Of a stretch of DNA of 64,000 nt, positions 50,306-57,956 are shown piece after piece. The notes below the pieces were generated by a model, which was not told where the DNA came from, searched no databases, and worked only from the letters and a program-made list of their open reading frames with translations. The stretch lies in NCBI GenBank assembly GCA_004376375.1, contig SOJX01000037.1, positions 1-64,000 of the forward strand, in the 5' to 3' direction. The position numbers were made by a program, and so were the translations under genes. Numbering within the stretch: position 1 is the first letter of the stretch; each line of letters opens with the position of its first letter. The DNA is from Planctomycetota bacterium (lineage in GTDB: Bacteria; Planctomycetota; E44-bin39).

Positions 50306-51663
50306 GACTCGTCCTTCTTCTTTATGCCGAGTTTTTTGACTTTGTATCGGATGGAGCGGAACGTCATGCCGAGCAGTTCGGCGGCGCGCGTGAGGTTGCC
50401 GCCGGTCATGTTGAGGGCTTCCGTTATATATGCGCTCTCGATATCTTCGAGAGTCTCGACGAGGTCGACGCCCGTGGGTGGAAGCGAAATCCTGACCGGG
50501 CTTTTTCGGACGGCCGCGCCGTGAAGGTCGACTTCCTCGATCAGGCCGGACGTGGCGAACGCGACGGCGCGCTGGATAATGTTGTCGAGCTCCCTTACGT
50601 TCCCGGGCCAGTCGTACGAAAGCAGCGTTTTCATGGCGGACTCGGAGATGTTCACGACGTCTTTTCGCATCGCGCTGGAGTGACGGCGAAGGAAATGGCC
50701 TGCGAGGAGCGGGATATCGTCCTTGCGTTCGCGCAGCGACGGCACCTCTATCGGAATGACGTTCAGGCGGTAATAAAGGTCTTCGCGGAAATCGCCCGAC
50801 GCGACCAGGTCGGGGAGATTGCGGTTGGTTGCCGTAATGAACCTTACGTCGACCGCCTGCTCTTCCGTAGAACCCAGAGGCATGAACCTTCTTTCCTCGA
50901 GCACGCGCAGGAGTTTCACCTGCGTCGCATGACTCAAGTCTCCGACCTCGTCGAGGAAGAGGGTGCCGCCGTCGGCGACGGCGAAAAGGCCTTTCTTGTC
51001 GGACACCGCGCCCGTGAACGACCCCTTCACGTGGCCGAAGAGCTCGCTTTCGAGCAGGTTCTCGGTGAAGGCGCCGCAGTTGACGGAGATGAACGGGCCG
51101 GAGTTTCGAAGCGAGTTCTGATGCAGCGCCCGCGCGACAAGCTCCTTGCCGACGCCGGAGTCGCCCCTGACCAGCACGGTCGCGTCGGTCGCGGCGATGC
51201 GCTTGACCATCTCCTGCAATGCGATAACCCGTGGAGAGCTTCCGACGATGTCGCGGATTTCCGCCTTCTCTGCGCCCGGCAGCTCGGCAATCCGTTTCTG
51301 TTCGAGCGCCCTTGCCACGACCGCGCGAATGGCGTCGTTGTCGAACGGCTTCTTGATGTAGTCGTAAGCGCCGAGCCGCATGGCCTCGACGGCCGTGTCC
51401 CATGATGAAAAAGCCGTGATGATTATTACCGGGACGCGGGGGTGAAGTTTTTTCAGTTCCGAGAGCAGGGTGATCCCGTCCATGCCGGGCATCTTGAGGT
51501 CCTGGATGACGCAGTCGACGGGATTGGATTTTACAATCTCGAGGGCCTCGGAACCGCGCTCGCTTGTGACGACCTCGTAACCCTCTTTTGAAAGCACTAT
51601 TTTGAGGACTTCGCCGATGGAGGGTTCGTCGTCGACGACCAGTACCCGTTCGGGATCGGTCAT
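50302..51663 (-). CDS. pilR: Sigma-54-dependent response regulator PilR
   Basis: 453 residues from the ATG at 51663, which overlaps the pilS stop as ATGA. The receiver domain has Asp11/Asp12, the phospho-acceptor Asp55 and Lys104. The AAA+ domain has Walker A 'GDSGVGKE' (about 167-174), 'LFLDEVGDLSHATQ' and the sigma-54-contact loop GSFTGA (about 214-219), where GAFTGA is usual. A Fis-type helix-turn-helix closes the protein ('NLTRAAELLGMTFRSIRYKVKKLGI'). It should activate RpoN promoters when phosphorylated by PilS. Confidence 0.93.
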   Translation of the reverse strand: MTDPERVLVVDDEPSIGEVLKIVLSKEGYEVVTSERGSEALEIVKSNPVDCVIQDLKMPGMDGITLLSELKKLHPRVPVIIITAFSSWDTAVEAMRLGAYDYIKKPFDNDAIRAVVARALEQKRIAELPGAEKAEIRDIVGSSPRVIALQEMVKRIAATDATVLVRGDSGVGKELVARALHQNSLRNSGPFISVNCGAFTENLLESELFGHVKGSFTGAVSDKKGLFAVADGGTLFLDEVGDLSHATQVKLLRVLEERRFMPLGSTEEQAVDVRFITATNRNLPDLVASGDFREDLYYRLNVIPIEVPSLRERKDDIPLLAGHFLRRHSSAMRKDVVNISESAMKTLLSYDWPGNVRELDNIIQRAVAFATSGLIEEVDLHGAAVRKSPVRISLPPTGVDLVETLEDIESAYITEALNMTGGNLTRAAELLGMTFRSIRYKVKKLGIKKKDES

Positions 51664-53396
51664 GATGCGCTCTCCTCGTTTGGGGTTTCGCCCGCAACCA
51701 TTGGGAGCCGGATGCGGACGCATGCGCCGGTCGTTGTGTTTTCGATTTCGCTCGTGCCGCCGTGCATTTCGACTATCTTGTGGACGATTGAAAGGCCCAG
51801 TCCGGTTCCATCGGTCCTGGTTGTGTAAAACGGTGCAAAGATTTTCGCCTGGTCTTTCTCTTTTATCCCGGGGCCGGTATCTTCGAAACGGATTTCAACC
51901 ATCTGTCTTTTCGTTACCACGAGTTCAGCGTCGGATTTGGTGACGCGTCCGGCGGAGTGCTGCGCGCCCGCCGATATCGTGAAGCTGGCGGGATTGTCCG
52001 AGTTCTTCATCGCCTCGAAGGCGTTGACCCCGAGGTTCAGAAACGCCTGTTTCAGTTGTTCGGCATCCCCGCTTACGCGCAGGTCCGGCGGCACATCGGC
52101 GGTGATCGTGATGTCGCGGGAGTCGGAGCGCTGTTTCAGGAGGATAACAACCTCGTCGATCAGCTCCGAGATGTCGAGTTTTTTGAGATGCGGCGGACCC
52201 ATCCGCGCAAAGCGGAGGAAGTTGCCGATAATATGCTCCAGCCGGTCCGACTCGCGGACCGCGATGTCGGCCAGTTGGACGGGTCCGTTTTCAATCAGAC
52301 CTGCGGACGTTTCTTCATTAACGACGTTTGCGAGCTCCTGAATAGCGCCCCGGATGGAGGCGAGCGGGTTGCGAATCTCGTGAGCAATGGAGGTGGCAAG
52401 CAGCTCGGCGTCCTGCAGGCGCGAGGCTCTGCGCTCGGCTTCCTCGAGGCGTTTGCGGGGGGTGAGGTCGGTGAATATCCCAATAAGCCCGCGCGAGTGC
52501 CCGCGGGAATCCTTCAGAACGCTGGTTTTGATGTTTATGTCCTTTGTTTCGCCCTCGCGCATTGAGATTTTCAGTTCGCTGTCGGTTTCTTCCTTGTTGA
52601 TAAGTATCTCGACGACGCGCTGCTCTTCCCGTCTGCGGAAGACTTCGCCGATATTGCGGAAGACGAGGGAGTCGCGCCCGTGGTGGCTGAGAAGGCGCCT
52701 GGCTTCGTCGTTGATATAGATGATTCTGCCGGATGCGTCGATGGCGATAAGGCCCTCGGCCATGTTGTCGAGGATTTCCTCATACAGGACGCGGTACTTG
52801 AGCAGGTGGCTTGCGAGATAGCCGCCCAGCGCCGCGATGATGTGAAATGCAAGCGCGTGGGTGATGAGCTGCACCAGGATGTATCGGAAGCCCAGTGATC
52901 TTTTTATTCGCTCGATGAATGAGCTGTCCTGCGAGATAAGCGGCAGCGGCAACGGCCCGTAGATATGGAAGGCGTATATCAGCGTAATGACGCCGAGCAT
53001 TACGGTGATTCCTGAGGCGAAGAGGTAGCCCGCGGTGGAAGTGAGGCACATGGTTGCGGAGAAAATAGTCGCGAGAAACAGGAAGGTGAAGACCGAGTTG
53101 GCCCCCCCCGTGAGATAGACGAGTATCGATTCGAGTATTGCGTCGGCGATTATCTGAACCATGACGAATTTGACGTGGTCCCGGGCCCAGCGGAAAATGC
53201 CGAGGTAAAACAGGTTGAGGGCAAGCGCGATTCCCAGGATGGTGAGCGCGAAAAGGAACCTGGAGGCGAGCTTTTCGCCGGCGGTCAGGAGAACGACGAG
53301 AATGATGCAGAAGATTATCAGGATCAGGCGGAAAAAGAGCAGCCACTTGATCTTTCGGACAAGGTCCGTATCGGGGAGGGCGTGTGGAGAAGCCAT
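51660..53396 (-). CDS. pilS: Sensor histidine kinase PilS
   Basis: 578 residues. About six membrane helices in residues 17-190 are followed by a PAS domain (about 205-315: 'NMAEGLIAIDASGRIIYINDEARRLL'). The dimerisation domain has His339 in 'SIAHEIRNPLASIRG'. The ATPase domain has 'DTGPGIKEKDQAKIFAPFYTT' and 'GTGLGLSIVHKIVEMHGG'. This architecture and the place between pilC and pilR identify PilS, which senses pilin in the membrane in Pseudomonas-type systems. ATGA coupling joins it to pilR. Confidence 0.92.
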   Translation of the reverse strand: MASPHALPDTDLVRKIKWLLFFRLILIIFCIILVVLLTAGEKLASRFLFALTILGIALALNLFYLGIFRWARDHVKFVMVQIIADAILESILVYLTGGANSVFTFLFLATIFSATMCLTSTAGYLFASGITVMLGVITLIYAFHIYGPLPLPLISQDSSFIERIKRSLGFRYILVQLITHALAFHIIAALGGYLASHLLKYRVLYEEILDNMAEGLIAIDASGRIIYINDEARRLLSHHGRDSLVFRNIGEVFRRREEQRVVEILINKEETDSELKISMREGETKDINIKTSVLKDSRGHSRGLIGIFTDLTPRKRLEEAERRASRLQDAELLATSIAHEIRNPLASIRGAIQELANVVNEETSAGLIENGPVQLADIAVRESDRLEHIIGNFLRFARMGPPHLKKLDISELIDEVVILLKQRSDSRDITITADVPPDLRVSGDAEQLKQAFLNLGVNAFEAMKNSDNPASFTISAGAQHSAGRVTKSDAELVVTKRQMVEIRFEDTGPGIKEKDQAKIFAPFYTTRTDGTGLGLSIVHKIVEMHGGTSEIENTTTGACVRIRLPMVAGETPNEESAS

Positions 53397-53420
53397 AGAG
53401 TTGAGCTTTAAAGGTTAAGC

Positions 53421-53455
53421 TCCGATTGCCGACCCAACTTTGATCGGCAATCGGA
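53421..53455. other. Perfect hairpin between pilC and pilS
   Basis: The arms tccgattgccga (53421-53432) and tcggcaatcgga (53444-53455) are perfect 12-nt complements with an 11-nt loop. No T-run follows, so it may act as a pause or RNA-processing site rather than a terminator. A TTGACA lies just upstream on the minus strand and could be a -35 box for pilSR. Confidence 0.65.
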
Positions 53456-53496
53456 AAGCATGTGTCAAGTTAGTATGCCCGGATGGGCTGCACGGT

Positions 53497-54759
53497 TTAG
53501 TGACTCCCCATTTGCGAGGACATCTTGAAGATGGGGAGGAAGACCGCCATCACGATTCCGCCGACCATGAAGCCCATTAAACCTATCATTAAAGGCTCGA
53601 TAAGGGAAGTCAGCGCGTCCACGGTCGCGGAAACCTCGCTTTCGTAGAACTCGGATATTTTTTCCAGGAGCGCTTCCAGCGAGCCGGAGCGTTCGCCGAT
53701 GGAGATCATTCTGGTGACCATCGGCGGGAATACTTTCGACTTCGCCAGCGGCGCGCCCAGCGGTTCGCCCTGGCGGACGGATTCGGACGCCGACAGGACG
53801 GCGTCGCGCACGATGCGATTGCCGGCGGTGTGAGCGACGATTTCGAGTGCGCCCAGGATCGGCACTCCGGAGCGGATGAGGGTCGCAAAAGTGCGCGCGA
53901 ACCGGGATATCGCAATCTTGCGGAACAGTGGGCCGAAGACTGGAATATTGAGTTTCAGCCAGTCGACGACGTAGCCGCCTTTTTCCGTTTTGGAATAAGC
54001 AACCGCCACCACGATGAGTCCGATAAAGGCCGGGACCCAGATGTACCAGTTGTGTTGCATGAATTCGGATATGGCAATGAGTATCTTGGTCGGCATGGGC
54101 ATTTTGTCCCTGCCGCCAATCTGGTCGAAGATCTCGGCGAATTTCGGCACGATGAAAACCAGGAGGAATATGGTGATGCCGAAGACCATGATCAGCGATA
54201 CGACCGGATAGGTCATTGCGCTCTTGATTTCACGCTTGAGCTTTTCGGCCGCTTCCATGTATTCCGACAGGCGGTCGAGGATTACGTCGAGCTGACCGGA
54301 AGCCTCGCCCGCGCGGATCATGTTGACGTAGATGTCTTCAAATATCTTGGGGTGCATCCCCAACGACTCGGAAAAGTCGGAACCCGAGCGGACCGACTCG
54401 ACGATGGCCGTTAGAACGAGCTTGAAACCGGGGTCTTCGGCCTGCTCGGAAAGAATCTCCAGGCCTTCCAGGAGCGGGATACCTGCGGAAATCATGGTCG
54501 CAAGCTGCCTCGTGAATACCACGAGGTCTTTGGGCTTGACGCGCGCCTTGGGTGATTTCTTGCCGCCGAACTGAAGCGAAAAGAACCCGCCGCCTCCGCT
54601 TTTCTCCTTCTTCGCTTTCGCTCCCCTCTCGGACAGAGAGATGACTATAAGGTTCTGGCGGCGAAGCTCGCCGACGGCTTCACCTTCGTTCATCGCGGTA
54701 AGCGTACCGGCGACTTTTTTACCGTCGGCAGTTTTGGCTTGGTATTTGTAATCAGGCAT
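53497..54759 (-). CDS. pilC: Type IV pilus inner-membrane platform protein PilC
   Basis: 420 residues of the GspF/PilC family. It has the N-terminal domain 'KYQAKTADGKKVAGTL', two copies of the helical cytoplasmic domain ('LATMISAGIPLLEGLEIL' and 'FATLIRSGVPILGALEIV'), and three membrane segments near residues 190-215, 240-260 and 395-415. It binds the PilB and PilT ATPases and couples ATP hydrolysis to pilin movement. Gene order pilT-pilB-pilC-pilS-pilR on one strand is a classical pilus operon. Confidence 0.96.
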   Translation of the reverse strand: MPDYKYQAKTADGKKVAGTLTAMNEGEAVGELRRQNLIVISLSERGAKAKKEKSGGGGFFSLQFGGKKSPKARVKPKDLVVFTRQLATMISAGIPLLEGLEILSEQAEDPGFKLVLTAIVESVRSGSDFSESLGMHPKIFEDIYVNMIRAGEASGQLDVILDRLSEYMEAAEKLKREIKSAMTYPVVSLIMVFGITIFLLVFIVPKFAEIFDQIGGRDKMPMPTKILIAISEFMQHNWYIWVPAFIGLIVVAVAYSKTEKGGYVVDWLKLNIPVFGPLFRKIAISRFARTFATLIRSGVPILGALEIVAHTAGNRIVRDAVLSASESVRQGEPLGAPLAKSKVFPPMVTRMISIGERSGSLEALLEKISEFYESEVSATVDALTSLIEPLMIGLMGFMVGGIVMAVFLPIFKMSSQMGSH

Positions 54760-54831
54760 TAATTCCTCCTTGCATGCGTGCCGCGAGATGAACCCGTTTT
54801 ACCGGCGGCGTCCGGTCTGCACGGCCCTGAG

Positions 54832-54944
54832 AAGTACCGAGTATCCAGTACCGAGTGTAGAGTCCCGCGATTATATTTTACTCGAAACTCGAAACTCAAA
54901 ACTCGTAACTCGAAGCTAAAAACTCAAAACTCGAAACTCGAAAC
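54832..54944. repeat. Heptamer array (CGAAACT) with weak inverted left arm
   Basis: The left arm is gtaccgagtatccagtaccgag-like. The AT-rich centre is at about 54869-54880. The right arm has about nine CGAAACT, CAAAACT or CGTAACT words and ends exactly at the pilB stop codon. Confidence 0.78.
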
Positions 54945-56666
54945 TTATATGTTTACACGCGTGGTCTCCAGCAGGTTATCGATTGAAGTTACACCCCTGA
55001 GCACGTTGAGGATGCCGACCCTGTGCAGGGAAAGCATCCCTCCCTTTACGGCCGTATCGTTGATGTCGAGGGTGTTGGCGCCGTCCACAATCATGCGCCT
55101 GAGTTTTTCCGTAAGCTCCATGGTTTCGAGGATGGCGAACCGTCCGCGGTAGCCTACTCCCTTGCAGAGGTTACATCCGGCGGCGCGGTATAACGTGAAA
55201 TCCTCTTTGAAATCATCGGGCGTGAAGCCGATCTCCAGCAGTTTGTCCATGGGCACTTCGGCCATCGGCTCCCTGCACTGGAGGCATAGTTTTCTGCCGA
55301 GGCGTTGGGCCGTAATGAGTATCAAAGTTGACGCGACAAGGTAGGCCGGAATTCCCATGTCGGCAATACGTATTATCGATTCCGCCGAGTTGTTCGTGTG
55401 CAGTGTCGAGAAGACGAGGTGACCGGTGAGCGCGGCCTTGATGGCGATCTCGATGGTTTCCGAATCGCGGATTTCACCGATCATCACCGTATCGGGGTCC
55501 TGACGCAGAATTGCACGCAGCGCGTTGGCGAAGGTTATGTCGCGCTTGCGGTCCACCTGGACCTGGTTGACCCCCTCTACCTGGTACTCGACCGGGTCCT
55601 CAACGGTGGTTATGTTGTCTTCGTCAGATAGGATTTCCCGGATGGCGGAGTAGAGGGTCGTCGTTTTACCGCTGCCGGTCGGGCCTGTAACCACCATCAT
55701 TCCGTAAGGCGTGTTGATAGCCTTGCGGAGGTCGCTTAGGCATTTGGGCTCGAAGCCGAGCGTGTCGAGCGCCAGGGAGAGACTGGAGGTATCGAGAATA
55801 CGCATGACGATCTTTTCGCCGTGCACGGTCGGCAGGAGCGAGACGCGGAAGTCGACGTTGCGGCCTTCCAGGCGGATTCGGATGCGCCCGTCCTGGCACT
55901 TTTTCCGTTCCGCGATATCGAGGTTCGCCATGATCTTGACGCGGGATATGAGCTTTGGGAACGTCACCTTTGGGATTTCCAGCAGCTCGTGAAGTATGCC
56001 GTCGATGCGGATTCTGACCCGCACGCGCCGGTCGTACGGCTCGATGTGTATATCGGATGCGCGCTCCTTGATGGCCTGGAGGATGATCATGTACGCGAGC
56101 TTGACGATTGCGGCGTCTTCGGAGCCTGCTATTTCGCCCTGGATGTCGAGGTCTTCTTCCTTATCCTGCTGGTACTCGACGTCGTCGGCGCCGCGCATGT
56201 CGTCCATGAAGTCGGAGACTATCTGGTCGCTCTTGGAGAAGACTTTTTTCACGGCTTCACGGATCGCGTTTTCGCTGGAGATGACCGGGCGGATTTCACA
56301 GCCGGAAAGCATCCGGAGGTCGTCGAGCTTTACGACGTTGAACGGGTCCGCAACCGCGACCGTAAGGAAATTGCCGAGCTTGGCCACCGGGAGGACGCAG
56401 TACTGCTCGGCGGATTCCTGCGAGATGGTCTCGAGTACGTCCTCGGCCACCGTCACCTTTTCAATGTCGATGGGCGGGTGGTTCGTCTCGAGCGATATGG
56501 CGGCGATCACCTCTTTTTCGGTGAGCATGCTCTTGTCGGCCAGCACGCTCGTGAGGTTTTTCTTTTCGTGCTCGGCGGCGTCGTAGGCTATCTCCATCTC
56601 CTCGTTGGAGAGGATGCCTCGCTTGATGAGAATGCGGCCGAGTTTTTTGTCGAAATTAGCTAGCAT
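54945..56666 (-). CDS. pilB: Type IV pilus extension ATPase PilB
   Basis: 573 residues. N-terminal MshEN-type domains (about residues 1-150) are followed by the ATPase with Walker A 'GPTGSGKTT' (328-336), the Asp box and 'ILRQDPDTVMIGEIRDSET'. 'GHLVFSTLHTN' and a zinc-binding pair (CLQC...CNLC) follow. It powers pilus extension. MshEN domains in this family can bind cyclic-di-GMP; whether the residues suit here I cannot decide by eye. It lies 29 bp downstream of pilT. Confidence 0.96.
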   Translation of the reverse strand: MLANFDKKLGRILIKRGILSNEEMEIAYDAAEHEKKNLTSVLADKSMLTEKEVIAAISLETNHPPIDIEKVTVAEDVLETISQESAEQYCVLPVAKLGNFLTVAVADPFNVVKLDDLRMLSGCEIRPVISSENAIREAVKKVFSKSDQIVSDFMDDMRGADDVEYQQDKEEDLDIQGEIAGSEDAAIVKLAYMIILQAIKERASDIHIEPYDRRVRVRIRIDGILHELLEIPKVTFPKLISRVKIMANLDIAERKKCQDGRIRIRLEGRNVDFRVSLLPTVHGEKIVMRILDTSSLSLALDTLGFEPKCLSDLRKAINTPYGMMVVTGPTGSGKTTTLYSAIREILSDEDNITTVEDPVEYQVEGVNQVQVDRKRDITFANALRAILRQDPDTVMIGEIRDSETIEIAIKAALTGHLVFSTLHTNNSAESIIRIADMGIPAYLVASTLILITAQRLGRKLCLQCREPMAEVPMDKLLEIGFTPDDFKEDFTLYRAAGCNLCKGVGYRGRFAILETMELTEKLRRMIVDGANTLDINDTAVKGGMLSLHRVGILNVLRGVTSIDNLLETTRVNI

Positions 56667-56695
56667 TGACTACCTCGCAAAACATACTTCCTTCT

Positions 56696-57757
56696 TTATC
56701 GCTGCATGAGCCTCTTCAGGTCATCCTGGTCGGTGGTGCGTGAAAGCGCATCGTCGTAAGTAATCTGGTGAATCTTGTAAAGGTCGTAAAGCGCCTGGTT
56801 CATGGTCATCATTCCCGCGCGACCGCTGGTCTGGATTACGGAGTATATCTGGTGAATCTTGTCGTCGCGAATGAGCGAGCGTATGGCCGAGTTCGCCGTC
56901 ATGATCTCCGCGGCGAGCACCCGGCCGCGCCCGTCCGCCTTCGGCAAAAGCTGCTGGCAGAACACGGCCTGCATGACGAACGAGAGCTGGGTCCGTATCT
57001 GCGACTGCTGGTACGACGGAAATACGTCAATGATACGGTTGACGGTCTGCACGCAGTCGGAGGTGTGCAGCGTAGCAAACGTAAGGTGGCCGGTCTCGGA
57101 CAGGGTAAGGGCGGCCTCGATGGTTTCCATGTCGCGCATCTCGCCGATAAGCACGATGTCGGGGTCCTGCCGGAGCACGGTGCGAAGCGCGTTGTTGAAA
57201 CCCTTCGTATCGGAGCCGACTTCGCGCTGGTTCACAAGGCAGCCCTTATTGCGGTGCACGAACTCGATCGGGTCCTCGATGGTGACGATATGTTCGTTTC
57301 GAGTCCCGTTGATGTAATCGATCATCGCGGCGAGGGTGGTGGATTTGCCCGAGCCGGTCGCGCCGGTGATGAGCACCAGGCCCCTGGGCAGGGCGCAAAG
57401 GTCTATGCACAGCTTTTCGGGCAGGCCCAGGTCGCCGAAGTTCTTGATCTCCCAGGGGATGATTCGCAGCACGGCGCCGATCGCGCCACGCTGCTGGAAG
57501 ACGTTGGTCCTGAACCGCCCCAGGCCCGATATGCCGAACGACATGTCCAGCTCGAGGTTTTTTTCAAATGAAGCGATCTGGTCGTTGTCGAGGATCGAGT
57601 AGACCAGTTTCTGGCTCGCGTCGGCGTCGAGCATATCGTGCTCGGTGGGCATGAGGCGGCCGTCGACGCGAATCCTGGGCGGGCTCCCCGCGGTTATGTG
57701 AAGGTCTGACCCGCCGCGCTCCACGAGCTGCTGAAGCAGTTCTTCCAGCGTTACCAT
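56696..57757 (-). CDS. pilT: Type IV pilus retraction ATPase PilT
   Basis: 353 residues: 'GSDLHITAGSPPRIRVDG', Walker A 'GATGSGKST' (132-140), 'LRQDPDIVLIGEMRDMETIEAAL', 'GHLTFATLHT' and the retraction motif AIRSLIRD (AIRNLIRE in the family). It depolymerises pili for twitching and DNA uptake. A GGAGG site precedes the ATG. Confidence 0.97.
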   Translation of the reverse strand: MVTLEELLQQLVERGGSDLHITAGSPPRIRVDGRLMPTEHDMLDADASQKLVYSILDNDQIASFEKNLELDMSFGISGLGRFRTNVFQQRGAIGAVLRIIPWEIKNFGDLGLPEKLCIDLCALPRGLVLITGATGSGKSTTLAAMIDYINGTRNEHIVTIEDPIEFVHRNKGCLVNQREVGSDTKGFNNALRTVLRQDPDIVLIGEMRDMETIEAALTLSETGHLTFATLHTSDCVQTVNRIIDVFPSYQQSQIRTQLSFVMQAVFCQQLLPKADGRGRVLAAEIMTANSAIRSLIRDDKIHQIYSVIQTSGRAGMMTMNQALYDLYKIHQITYDDALSRTTDQDDLKRLMQR

Positions 57758-57859
57758 CTATCCTCCTTGGTCTGCGTTAGCCCGGAAACAGTCCTGCAGG
57801 GAGACAAAGACCTTCCCATTATCTTATTCGGCATTTTTCCCCTGCGTGTTTCCTTTTTC

Positions 57860-57953
57860 TCGGTCTTTTGGTCGTTCGGTCCTTCGGTCTTTTGGTCTTT
57901 TGGTCATATTTTATTCAGACCAGGTGACCAGACGACCAAGGGACCAATTGACC
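57860..57953. repeat. Octamer inverted array (GGTCTTTT / GACCAAGG)
   Basis: The left arm has about six GGTC words. The centre is atattttattca. The right arm has about five GACC words (GACCAGG, GACCAAG). The array touches the stop of the EF-G-like gene and precedes pilT. The arms are complementary over about 40 nt with mismatches. Confidence 0.82.
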
Positions 57954-57956
57954 TCC

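Noticed and set aside
49571-51697. A 708-codon minus-strand open frame
   Set aside because: Only its last 244 codons (from the GTG at 50305) are protein-like. The rest is the arginine-rich shadow of pilR in another frame.
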